NCBI RefSeq assembly: GCF_035594125.1
Contig: NC_087156.1
Location: 10,739,600 to 10,803,599 of the forward strand
DNA from: Scylla paramamosain
Taxonomy: Eukaryota; Arthropoda; Malacostraca; Decapoda; Portunidae
Reading direction: 5' to 3'
DNA length: 64,000 nt
Part shown: positions 11,823 to 24,329 of the stretch, piece by piece
How positions within the stretch are numbered: position 1 is the first letter of the stretch
Layout of the letters: every line of letters begins with the position of its first letter
The notes under the pieces: generated by a model
Told to the model about the DNA's origin: nothing
What the model saw: the letters and a program-made list of their open reading frames with translations, nothing else
Database searches by the model: none
Program-made: the position numbers and the translations under genes

Positions 11823-12748
11823 TTAGTGTAATAATCTCCAACAGATAAAACACGCGGTGAGAAGTAACACGAGGCATCCTGGACAAACACCTGTCCACCT
11901 CGGCCCTGCAGGAGCTAAGATAGACAAAATGCATTTATAGTTGTTCAAGTGTCCAGCTTAGGTTACAGAGGCGTAGGTTAAGTCAGCCTGGTTCCATGGT
12001 GCACACCAGGATGCATGATATTTTTCAAAGGTTACCCAGAATTGTTGGCTACATGGAAGTGTACATGACATGACCAGTGTCATGAGGAAGAAGAAGTAAG
12101 TTGCCATACTGCTTAGTATGAAAAGATATAAATTGTGATTAAAGTATTACAAATTCATGTATTATATTGGTATATTACAGTACACTCAAACGCAACCCGC
12201 GCCTCATGTGTTTGAGATGTGGCGTTTTAAGACTACAGAAAAAAAAGTCAAATATTCATGTAATTCTTTTGTAATCAGTTGTCCAAGGTTCAAGTGGACA
12301 TAAATTTATCAAATTTATTTAATTTAAATGGTGGATGGATTTAGAAAAGGTGGAAATACTGAAAAAAATAAAATAACATTGAATAAATTATGAGAAAAAA
12401 AAAATTACGTAGTAATAAGACAGTCTTCTGCAGGAGAAGAAAAAGAAGAAGGAATAGGAGGAATAATACAGCAACATTCTCGCATGCATTGTTGAAGTTG
12501 AAGTGTGGATGTCTGAAGCAACAGCCTTGCCTGGCACTTTCACAGTCAGTCCCCTAACTGAGTTAGCGTAGTTTCCTTTCAAGCAACTTTTTTTTCCCCT
12601 CTCTAAACACAGCCTATCACAGGTCGAAGTTTGCCTGGCGCCAACGGAGATTTGATGGCGGTGACGCTGCTGCTTCTTCCTCTGAGAGCAGTGGTGGTAG
12701 TTCTTTTTCTCTGCTTCTTTTTCTTGATTTCTTCCTCTGATGGCGGTA

Positions 12749-12750
<2 letters not shown>

Positions 12751-12800
<50 letters not shown>
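12751..12800. repeat. (GCT)n microsatellite
   Basis: Pure GCT triplets followed by CTT triplets; flanking sequence repeats the TCTGATGGCG word three times. Confidence 0.97.
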
Positions 12801-12802
<2 letters not shown>

Positions 12803-12899
12803 CTTCTTCCTCTGATGGCGTTGCTTCCTCTTCTTGTTCTAAGACAGTCAGTTTGATGGTCTGAGTTGGTAGGTGGTAGGGTAGACAGAGTGGAGAAAG

Positions 12900-13145
12900 T
12901 AGGAGGTGCTGCACACTCACCTCCCCTGCTCCCCAGTCATAATTCAAGTCAAGTTGGTGGAAGACTGGGAAGGGTAGGGAGGTGCTGCACACTCACCTCC
13001 CCTGCTCCCCAGTCATAATTCAAGTCAAGTTGGTGGAAGACTGGGAATGGTAGGGAGGTGCTGCACACTCACCTCCCCTGCTCCCCAGTCATAATTCAAG
13101 TCAAGTTGGTGGAAGACTGGGAATGGTAGGGAGGTGCTGCACACA
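12900..13145. repeat. 76-bp tandem repeat, about three units
   Basis: Units beginning GGAGGTGCTGCACAC start at 12902, 12978, 13054 and 13130, an exact 76-bp period, with near identity between units. Each unit holds the hairpin module that recurs with irregular spacing to 14900. Confidence 0.95.
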
Positions 13146-14199
13146 TGCTCCCCAGGTTACATTTGTAACATCTGTCAGGCTGGTTATTTTTGGAGTTGCC
13201 AGGGTCAGTCAGTCAAGCCCAGGGAAGTGCTACGCACTCACCTTGCCAAGATCAGAGGGGTGGTGGTGGTGGTAGATTTGGAGCTGGTAGGATGAGTCAC
13301 ATTGGTGGTGGAAGTCAAACTGGGAGACTGGGAAGGGTAGGGAGGTGCTGCACACTCACCTCCCATGCTCCCCACGGTCAGTCAATTTGGTGGTCTGTTG
13401 CCAGATTAGAGTAAGATTTGTAAGTCAGTCAGGATGGTTGTTTTTAGAGTTGCCAGGGTCAGTCAGGCTGGTGGTAGGGAAGTGCTACGCACTCACCTAC
13501 CCTGGACAGGGTAAGATGTAGGGATGTAGGGATCAGAGTCACAGTGTCAGAGAGTTGCTCTTAGAAGTTGCCAGGATGAGTAAGGTCAAACTGGGAGACT
13601 GGGAAGTGTAGGGAGGTGCTGCACACTCACCTCACATGCTCCCCAGGGCCAGTCAGTTTGGTGATTACATATCTGTAAATCAGGCAGGTTGTTTGTTTTT
13701 TTGAGCTGCCAGGGTCAGTCAGTCAGGGTCAGACAAGGGAAGTGCTACGCACTCACCTTGCCAAGATCAGAGGGGTGGTGGTGGTGGTGGTCTGTACAGT
13801 TGGAGTTACTCTTTGGAGTTGGTAGGATGAGTCAGATTGATGGGAGACTGGGAAGGGTAGGGAGGTGCTGCACACTCACCTCCCGTGCTTCCCAGGGTCA
13901 GTCAGTATGGTGGGTCTTTAGAGTTGCCAGGATGAGTCACGGGAAGTGCTACGCACTCACCTTGCCAGGATCAGTTGCCAGGGTGGGGAGTACTGGAGTA
14001 CTGGTGGTGGTCTGTACAGTTGGAGTTGCCAGAATGAGTCAGATTGTTGGTCAAAGTCAAACTGGGAGACTGGGAAGGGTAGGGAGGTGCTGCACACTCA
14101 CCTCCCGTGCTTCACAGGTGGGGTGGTGGTCTTTGGAGTTGTCAGGATCAGTCAGGTTGGTATTGATTTATTTTTATTATTTATTGTTGATTGCCAGAC

Positions 14200-14760
14200 T
14201 CAGTCACTTTTAATGACGGGGGAATTAGGAGTTTTTAGTTTTTACTTTATATATTTTTTGTTAATTTTATTTTATTTATTTATTTTATTTTATTTTCTAT
14301 TTATTTTATTGTTTTTTTTTTTTATTTATACCTATATAGATTTTATTCTTTTTGATGTGGTAGTCTCTCCCCAAGTCCGTAGACTTGGGGAGAGAAGGGA
14401 AGTGCTGTGCACTCACCTCTCTTGCTCTCCCGAGGTCCGAGGTGGTAGGGAGGTTTTTATTTTTATTTTAATCATTTATTTACTTATTTGCTTTATTTAT
14501 TCATTTATTTTATTTTATTTTATTTTATTTCATTTATCTATTTTCTTTTTCTTTTTTTTTTGCGTGGAAGGCTGGGAGAGAAGGGAAGTGCTATGCACTC
14601 ACCTTTATGTTGTTTTTTTTTATATATTTTTCCTGTTAAGTGGAGAGAAGGGAAGTGCTATGCACTTACCTCTATTTTTATTTATTTTTTTATTTATTTA
14701 TTTTTTTATTTATTTTATTTATTCTTTTTTTTTGTTTTTATTATTTTTTGCCTGGTAGTC
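14200..14760. repeat. T-rich TTTA/TTTTA low-complexity stretches between modules
   Basis: Three blocks of T-rich, TTTA- and TTTTA-like sequence separate hairpin modules at 14401, 14588 and 14656. Long open frames here are Phe/Leu/Ile translations of T-rich sequence and are not genes. Confidence 0.85.
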
Positions 14761-14794
14761 CGTAGACTTGCCAGGGTTAGGTAGGGGAGAGAAG

Positions 14795-15073
14795 GGAAGC
14801 GCTGTGCACTCACCTCCCTTGCTCTCCCGGGGGCGGTAAGGCGGTGCCTTCCTCCCCTGGGGAGGGGTAGGGAGGTGCTGCGCACTCACCTCCCCTCCTC
14901 CCCGTGGGCAGCTCCATCACCGTACCTGTGTGTTTGAGGCACACATGGTGATGGAGGGATGCTCTTTGAAGGTTTTTGTGAGTTCCGAGAGGGGGGTTCG
15001 AACCTACGCGCCCCTCACTTCCCTCACGCCAAACTCCAAGTGCATCACTCTACCCACTGGGCCACGAGGGCCC
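14795..15073 (-). mobile_element. tRNA-derived SINE (or SINE-like unit)
   Basis: On the minus strand the unit begins near 15073 with a tRNA-like head. A box: TGGCCCAGTGGG at 15064-15053. B box: GGTTCGAACC at 15004-14995. The spacing suits an internal RNA polymerase III promoter. The 5' end does not pair with the sequence after the B box, so it is not a functional tRNA. Downstream is a body with a CCATCACC/GGTGATGG hairpin (14913-14957), then two modules like those in the neighbouring array. The downstream end is uncertain. Confidence 0.65.
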
Positions 15074-15431
15074 TTTTTCTTTTTTTTAAAGTTGGTCTAT
15101 TTCCCCATCTTCCCAATCTTTTTTGTAAAGTTGGTCTATTTCCCCATCTAATGTTCACGCCAGTATGTATTAAAGAATTATGATGTGAATTAATTTCATT
15201 ACGTTATTTTTTTATTGTATTTTCTATGGGATATGACCGCTGGCATCCCACACACACTGGGTTCCCAAGACTGTCACTACGCAACGAAACCCCAACGGTA
15301 AACAAAATATATTTGAACACATGATTTCCCCTCCAGTGTTCATGCAGCACCAAAAGTTCAATAAGAAAAACTGCTGCTGATTCTAAAGTGAGCGTTCATG
15401 CCCACAGTGATAATTAGATAATTGTTGACTT

Positions 15432-15940
15432 GTGGGAGCATGTCGTGGAGTGCAAATAGCAGTAGGTGAGATCAGAGAACTTTACAGAGGCGGGCATTCC
15501 TTGTGTCTGGAGTCGCCTCCTGGAAACCTCCCCTGTGCTGCACCATCACCAACAACAATAACAACAACACAACATTACACCTGTCCATCCTGCAGCACGA
15601 GAATGACTCAGCCCAGAGAACCACGGATTGCTTTATTCGTAATTCACGTCCACTCTCAACATAGACATCAATCAAATTATGTCATTGAAAAAGCTGGTGA
15701 AGCACTCACTTCTTCACACAGGCTTTACTACCTATCAGCAGGATGAAAGCTTCCGACTGGGAGGAAGGGCGGCGTCGGGAGGGATTAGGGGAGAGAGGGT
15801 AGGGGGACCAGCGGAGGCTGCAAGTGTGTTTATGCTTCATAGGTATAAAAAAGAGTATTGCATGAAAAAGAAGAAAGACCTGTGCCCCTCCCACCCCTGC
15901 TCCCCGCGTGAGGCGATACGCAGTGAAGTGGTACTGTTGT
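15432..15940. other. Spacer without a recognised gene
   Basis: Mixed, moderately GC-rich sequence with a short AAC run near 15550. Open frames of about 100 codons show no domain. Nothing supported. Confidence 0.4.
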
Positions 15941-15951
15941 TGTTGTTGTTG

Positions 15952-16022
<71 letters not shown>

Positions 16023-16110
16023 ATATTAATATATATTAGTTATTATTATAATAATTATTACTATTATTATTATTACCATTATAATTATTATTATTACCGT
16101 CATCATCGTC
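15941..16110. repeat. (TTG)n-(TTA)n microsatellite
   Basis: TTG units pass into TTA units to about 16023, then a degenerate ATT/ATC-rich tail. Confidence 0.95.
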
Positions 16111-16484
16111 ATCAGCACCATCATTGTAGTGTAGCGGGTTTGTGTCCTTTTATTTCCGTGTCGTATCTTGTAAGTTGTAAGTTTTGATAGTTCAGTATTT
16201 GTAACGATGGAGACCTTGTTTTTTTATTCTTTATGCACTGCACGGTGTCATTGGCATTTACATCTATATTTTCTACTGTTTTTTTTTTTTTTCTGTTACT
16301 TATGTACTGAATTTATTTGTTATGCAGAAAAAAAAGTCCAAACAGTAACAGACCAAGAGGTTCTTATAAGTTTGTTTGGGTAACTATTCTACTCTATTAG
16401 TGGTAGAGAAAGGATAGCACAGAAGAAGGGTCCTTCCATCCCCCACCCCCTATCCCTCCAGGCAAGGCTCACCTGAGAAAGGAA

Positions 16485-16751
16485 ATGGTACCATGTTGTA
16501 TAGAAATAAAAAACAACATGGAATGTGAGAGGAAACTAAGAAAGAGAGGAGGACTACTTCTACCACATACAATCTACATGCCAGCACGGACAGTACGGAG
16601 TGAACGTGTTCGTTATTCAGACATGAACAATGACAACCGGGAATTAGTGTCTACATACTTGTCAAGACAGGTTTTCAATGAGTGTACAGTACCTGAGTTA
16701 ACGACGCTTGATGGAACACAATTCCACATATTTATGACACGATTGAAGTAA
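16485..16751 (+). other. Unrecognised 88-codon open frame
   Basis: A basic, unremarkable frame between two purine-rich stretches. It shows no signal peptide, no cysteine pattern and no family motif. It lies directly before a retrotransposon relic on the other strand. Probably chance. Confidence 0.12.
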
Positions 16752-16849
16752 AATGTTTGGCTTCATTTGTTTGAAATCGCTTACCTATTATTTGTTATTG
16801 TTTCTTGTAACATTAGACATGTTGAGTCTTAGGAAGAATTCGGGTCTCA

Positions 16850-17565
16850 TATTTGTGTAACCCTTAAAAGTTTAGTAAAGCAATATCAGATCCCCTCTTA
16901 GCCTGCGTTTGGATAGGGAGAATAGATCTCGTTCTTTAAGACGTTCCTTGTAGGGTTAATTGCGAAGCTTTCAAGTAATTTTCGTTACTCTACTTCGTAT
17001 TGTCTTTTTTTCTGATTTCTCAATATTCCTTCTGTAGTAGGATGACAAAAACTGTACATTGTATTCAAGATGAATGCGTACAAGTGAGTTGTACAAAGCC
17101 AGATTTTTTTATTTATTTTTTTTTCAGATTTGAAGGTGAAAGATCTTCTTAATGAAAACTATTAATTTATTAGCAATTTCAATGACTTCGGTACAGTGTT
17201 TGCTTGGTTCAAGATCTGCTGTCACTAAAACTCCCAGATCTTTCTCAGGATCCAAACTATTGATGGGGGATTACTTTTTATAATTTTCCAGCAGATTGCT
17301 ATTTCCTATATTCAATACGTGGCATTTATCAAAATCAAAGTTATAAGCCACGTTTCACACCATTCAATGAGAGTGTATACATCATTTTGCAAAATTTGAC
17401 GTTGGTTTGGTGTCAGTCTTGTTAGCAATTTTAGTATCTGTCAATTTGGACAGTTTACTTCTGATTCCTTCGTCTATGTCATTGATATATATTATGAAGA
17501 GGATCGGTCCTAAGATTGAACACTGAGGAACGCCACTACTTATATCAATCTAATTTGAAGAATTA
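16850..17565 (-). pseudogene. Diverged CR1-like reverse transcriptase relic
   Basis: Read on the minus strand, 17534-17477 gives GVPQCSILGPILFIIYINDI, the conserved block before the catalytic YxDD of non-LTR reverse transcriptases. Further along come a DPEKDLGVLV segment (near 17240) and a LFSLSKRRLRGDLI-like segment (near 16900), the order expected in CR1-type elements. Stops and frameshifts break it. It is clearly more decayed than the CR1 pieces at 33005 and 37044. Confidence 0.75.
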
Positions 17566-18029
17566 GCGTTTGTGGTGACCCCCATACCACAATATATATT
17601 GTACTGTCAAAAAAAAAAAAAAAAAACAGACGAAAGAAAACAAAATAAGGAAAAAGAAAGAAGTGAAGATAAAATAAGTCACAAGAAAGCAGAAATGGAA
17701 TGTTTATAGTGATTGATGTGTTGCTGATATCATGTGTGTTTTTCTCACTGAACATTAATGGCGCCGACTGAATATTTGTTGTTTGTGCATGTGATATTGT
17801 CTGTGTTTTGCACGATGATTGCGTTGATCAGTGAATATGTTGAAGAGATATAAGGTAACACCTAATAACTTTGAATGATTTAAAGATGAATGCGAGTGAG
17901 AAATTTTGAGTTGTAAGAAATGTAAATAATTAGTAGTTATTAATTAAAATATGAAAATGTTTGTGAGTTTTACTGTACCATTTATAAACCAATTCCCTGC
18001 AATATCTCAGAACACGACACGTTAATTCA

Positions 18030-18330
18030 GTATGTCTGTCTGTCTGTCTGTCTCTCTGTCTGTCTGTCTGTCTATTTACCTAATCTATTTTCTACTTACT
18101 GAACTGTTTATCTACCCATCTATTTATTTTTATATCTAATTAAATACTTATTCATTTATTCATCTATCTATCAATCTATCTATCCATCCATCTGTCCATC
18201 TATATATCTATTTATCAGCCAGTCGATCTATTTAACCATTTACCCATCCAGCCATCTATCTATAACTCTACCTGTTCAACCAGATACCTATTCATTAATC
18301 AATTCGTCAGACCAACAACACATTTCTCTA
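18030..18330. repeat. Degenerate GTCT/ATCT/CCAT tetranucleotide region
   Basis: A GTCT array (18030-18073) decays into ATCT-, CCAT- and ATTT-type units for about 300 bp. Confidence 0.9.
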
Positions 18331-18399
18331 TCTGCGCCTGAACATACTCACCGATCCATCTCCCCGTTCACTGCCACTGTACCGAGATAATGCACCCTC

Positions 18400-18597
18400 A
18401 ATACACTCCTATACTCGGCGGCGGCTAGGCAACGCTATTTCGACATGTTTTACTAAGCATCCCTCCAGTTCCTCCCACAGCTCCCTGCTTATAAGGGGAG
18501 ACAAGGCCATGCTAATACTACGGGACGGGAGGTGGAGCGGAAGGAAGAGGAGGGGCGTCTGTTGCAAGCATTATGTCGGCAAAAGGAAGGATGGAAA
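18400..18597 (+). promoter_or_regulatory. Possible promoter and first exon
   Basis: A GC-rich patch in AT-rich surroundings contains TATAAGG at 18490, then an ATG at 18573 and a GGAAA|GTAAGT donor after 18597. The unspliced frame ends after 33 codons. The arrangement is right for a TATA promoter with a short coding first exon, but no downstream exon was found and the motifs are common. Confidence 0.2.
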
Positions 18598-18599
18598 GT

Positions 18600-19190
18600 A
18601 AGTCAGAGAGGATGAAAGATGGTGGAGCGAGGGAAGAGAAGAAAGGAATTCCTGAAAATGAGAGAAGTTGAGAATGAGGTGTGATGTTGTTGTTGTTGTG
18701 GTTGTTGTTGTTGTTGGTGGTGGTGGTGGTGGTGAGGGACAGGAGATTAATTAGGAATGATTAGTGGTGGCGGGGGTGAGGTATGGGACAGAATCATGGT
18801 GGAGTGGAGTGTAAGCTGTGGTGATGGTGACGGTGATGGTGATGTTGTGGTGACGAGGATGAGCTTGTGCGTGAATGATTACTGATTAGTGATGACAGGT
18901 TAATAGAGCGTCAGTTTATATTAACAGCCACTGGACATGATACATTACGGACAGCTGGTGTGCAGTGGAGGGAGCGTGTTATTATCATAGTCTCCAGATC
19001 ACTTATTAGAGTCTAGAATAGATCATAAGGGTAACAATTTGGTTACAGTTTACAATACCACTTAATTTCCGCATGGTAAAGAGTGGATGGAAAAGAGAGT
19101 TAAATCAGGTTGGTTCATTTAGTTAGGAAGGTGTCTTGATACTCGTCTCTTATAGCAACTCAAGTCAATCGGAGGTGAGTAAACATATAT
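18600..19190. other. GTT/GGT-rich spacer
   Basis: Contains GTT and GGT triplets (18685-18735) and GGTGATG-type repeats (18815-18850), then ordinary AT-rich sequence. No gene seen. Confidence 0.6.
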
Positions 19191-19194
19191 GATC

Positions 19195-19335
19195 AGTTCA
19201 AGTCATAACAAGTTTGGGAAGTTAGATAAAAATCAGGGAGAATTACGGAGTTTAACTGGGAAAGGGATCAAAGAGTGAAGAGGCCAGTGAACTCTCGCAC
19301 TATTAAAGAGAAAACAAGGGCTGAAAGTAAGTGAA
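19195..19335 (-). pseudogene. Small relic of the jockey-like C-terminal end
   Basis: TTCAAGTCATAACAAGT, then GTTTAACTGGGAAAGGGATC and AACTCTCGCACTATTA align in order with 32335-32450, the C-terminal coding end of the jockey-like element. Heavily mutated. Confidence 0.5.
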
Positions 19336-19822
19336 AAGCCTAGTTGTATCAGAGCGTGTGTTTCATGAGCAGGGCTGAACTGTAGCGTTTGGATTGCTTT
19401 GTATTCATGGTGAGGGGAATCACACCAGGGGCGGGATGTGATACGTTAATAGGAGTGTTTGTATGCATAATAAAGTGACACAATAATGGATATGGAACGT
19501 GCCACATTGATTGCTTTGCATTCATTTTAAAGGGAAATCATGCCACCAATGAAATGTAACACGTTATTTGGAATTTTTTCCATGAAAAGAACCGTAGTAA
19601 GGCAGTTCAAGGAAGCATTAAGTGGTAGTCAGATGACACTTGATCATAAAAGTAAATGAATACCTAACTCAACGCACAGAAAAAGAAAAAAAAGTACTGA
19701 AATTTTAAAGAACACATGCTTCTCTCTGATGAGCATCACTCGCAAGACCTGCATTACATTCAGTCCCGAAGAGTTCTCAAGAGTCCTTTTAAATTATATG
19801 ACCCTTCCACATGAAACAATCA

Positions 19823-20322
19823 CACTGGAGAAATGGTTCTCAACTGGTGGTCCACAGTGACTCTTTAGGGTGGTCCACAGGATGCCTACTGTATTTGCTG
19901 ATAAAAATTAAATGGAAAATTCAGGATGAACAATTTTGATCAAAATATATAACTACTATTATTACATTTCTATTTAAGAGAACCATTGAGTCTAAGTTGT
20001 AGCTGTTAGGTAATACTTCGAGTCACTTCTAAGTTTAATCTACAACGAATGTTCAAGATTCACGCCGCCATCCGGGACTAGGGCCTGAGAACATACTCGT
20101 ACTATACGCGTCAAGGTGACGAGCCATCCTGTTCATTTCTGTCAGCTTCCACGCGGCTACACGAGTCGTCAAGTGCTGTGGACCACCGTGCCTGTGGCCA
20201 CTGGCCACCGAACTGCAGTGTTGATTAGTTGTATTAAAACAATATTGAAAGGGTCCAAATTTTCTTTCTGTTTTTGTTAGTGGCCCGTGGCCTGAAAAGA
20301 GATGAAAATCACTGCACTAGAG
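19823..20322. mobile_element. hAT-like non-autonomous element
   Basis: A 484-bp element (19831-20314) whose ends read ATGGTTCTCAACTGGTGGTC on the left and, complemented, CAGTGATTTTCATCTC on the right, the degenerate terminal inverted repeats typical of hAT elements. It is flanked by 8-bp direct repeats CACTGGAG (19823-19830) and CACTAGAG (20315-20322), one mismatch, the hAT target length. The interior is GC-richer than the surroundings and has no transposase. Confidence 0.65.
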
Positions 20323-22210
<1,888 letters not shown>

Positions 22211-22346
22211 TCCTTGTCCCCGCCCGACCACTTGCCTACCTCTTTTACATACAAGCTGCACGCCCCACGCGGCGCATGCAAACACTAGCCTGTCGCCGTA
22301 CATTTGGCCGTTTGCTCTCCTCTCGACACCCACACCCATGCACGTC

Positions 22347-22461
<115 letters not shown>

Positions 22462-22790
22462 CATGGCAAAAAGTAAATTCTTTCATACAAATGCACCACA
22501 TTAAGCGCCTCCAGCGTAAGACTGTATCTTACATCTGTAAGATGTATCAGACTGTATCAGATCAGTAAGATGTAAGACTGTAGCGGGGCAATAAACACGT
22601 GAAGTCTATGGAGAAGGCAGGGCGTGTTTCACTTGCTGGTCTTGCCTCTCACTTTTTTAAAATACGTTTTCTTTTTGTCTTTTCTTTTTTTTTCCTTGCG
22701 TGGATTGACAAGGTGTGGAATAATAGTAAGAAAACATAATTAATAGAAAAACTGAATTGATGTCACTCCAGCTGATAATCCTGCTCTTTA

Positions 22791-22830
22791 CTACTGCTAC
22801 TACTACTACTACTATTACTACTACTACTAG

Positions 22831-22889
<59 letters not shown>

Positions 22890-22899
22890 TTACTACTAG

Positions 22900-22939
<40 letters not shown>

Positions 22940-22963
22940 GCTACTACCACTACTACTACTACT
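22791..22963. repeat. (ACT)n microsatellite
   Basis: 173 bp of ACT triplets with a few ATT, GCT and AGT variants; A2 counterpart of 491-569. Confidence 0.97.
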
Positions 22964-23129
22964 GTTATTAACATTAACACCTATTACATCTCAGGAAAGC
23001 TTTTATTTTTCTCCAACCCTTTATGCTTCTTAAAAACATGGAACTGCATTTGGAAATAAAAATTCAAATAGCCGAACACAAAAATCAATTAGATGCAAAA
23101 GATATTGGACGGCTCAACTTGAAAAACTG

Positions 23130-23570
23130 CATTAAACAATGCAATGCATGTTTAATTTAGAGTCAGTATAAAATGGTAGTCTAACATTTGCATATAGCCA
23201 CTACTTATACTCACACTCTCATATCTTCTTGGCGAATGGCAAACAGAGGAACAAAAAAATATTTTTTCAGTTGTCGCTTCCATACACACAGACAAAAAAA
23301 GAGAAAAGATAAAAAGAAAGTCAATAATAAAAAATCTAAATATGTTTCTGGAAGTGCCTCAATACTCTTAAAACAACTAGTCACAGGAAGGGGAAAAAAA
23401 ACAGAAATAGACAGAGAATTCCAAAGTTTACTAATGAAGGGGATGAAAGAATGAAGAAAATGCTTGAGTCCTGGACTACTGAAAGGGAACCTAATAAAAG
23501 TGAAAGTCTTGTGTAGCGTCAGCGTGGGGAAGGAGAGACGCATGCTGATGGCAAATTCAGAAGAGCAGTA
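23130..23570 (-). pseudogene. C-terminal relic of a jockey-like reverse transcriptase (A2)
   Basis: Better-preserved twin of 690-1165. On the minus strand one open frame covers the CSSEFA, FPTLTLHKTF, HSFIPFISKLWNSL and CFKSIEALPETYLDFLL segments without a break in the LWNSL region. It stops where the family's C-terminus would be. The N-terminal and catalytic parts are absent. Confidence 0.65.
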
Positions 23571-24273
23571 ACCAAAGAAATAACATAACAAGACAAACTT
23601 CCCCCATTTTTTTTCCATCTTCATATACTTGTGTGCATTTTTTGTAGCATATCAGTGTATTTGCTATGGTAAGCTCAGTAGGTATGAAATGTTCTCTAGG
23701 GTATGCATTAATTCATCCATTTATTTATTTATTTACTTATTCACTTATTTATTATCTATTTACTTCATACATTCATACATACATACTTCATACATGTATT
23801 CTACTTTTCATTACCAAATCATATTGAGAGGCAGTTTTGTGACTCACTGTTTCCTTTACATTGAGAAATTACTTGTTTATTACAGTACAGCATAAAGCAA
23901 GTGTCTGCAGTGAGTCAGACACTTTGTCAAGCAGCCTTACCTTACATGCACATGGAATAACATAGGCAAGCATGACAGGCTTCACTTAAATGTAAACCTA
24001 AAAAAGGAAGGACGTACACTGCACTACAAAAACTGCTCCGTCCCCGTCACTCACCGGTAAATTGTGAGTGTGTCAGGAGGAGCAGGAAAAAAGCCAGTCT
24101 ACATCATCTGGCTGCGAGGAAAGAAAAACGTCCCGTCGCTGCTGCATCCGACAACACAAACACAAAATCAGAGGACCGTGTTAAAACCTAAAAACAAAGA
24201 GAAGAAATAGTGTTTCTTCACCAATAACGAAACAAAGTACGGACTGCTGTTGCTTGTGCTCCTGCTGCTGCCA

Positions 24274-24275
<2 letters not shown>

Positions 24276-24324
<49 letters not shown>
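24276..24324. repeat. (TG)n microsatellite
   Basis: 49 bp of pure TG. Confidence 0.98.
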
Positions 24325-24325
<1 letters not shown>

Positions 24326-24329
24326 AAAA

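Larger units (their letters stand above)
12900..14900. repeat. Array of about 17 hairpin modules
   Basis: The core GTGCTRYGCACTCACCT (and close variants) occurs near 12905, 12982, 13058, 13134, 13227, 13345, 13482, 13616, 13741, 13864, 13944, 14087, 14401, 14588, 14656, 14797 and 14875. Two types exist: GGGAGGTG-N9-CACCTCCC, which forms perfect 8-bp arms, and GGGAAGTGCTACGCACTC. From 13134 to 14087 the types strictly alternate. Spacers change from GT/GC-rich to almost pure T/TTTA (14220-14760), yet the core persists. The complement of the core contains GGTGAGT, a strong 5' splice-site consensus. Confidence 0.85.

Noticed and set aside
12603..12992. Poly-Ala/Glu minus-strand frame
   Set aside because: Encoded by GCT and CTT microsatellites and the 76-bp tandem repeat.
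13946..14758. 270-codon plus-strand frame over the hairpin array
   Set aside because: The second half is Phe/Leu/Ile from T-rich spacers; the first half is the repeated module in one frame. Looks like chance openness of T-rich DNA.
12900..14900. CRISPR-like array of repeats and spacers
   Set aside because: The genome is eukaryotic, spacers are low-complexity or mutually similar, spacing is irregular, and no cas genes exist.
14990..15073. Functional tRNA gene on the minus strand
   Set aside because: A and B boxes are good, but the acceptor stem does not pair and the molecule continues into a SINE-like body.
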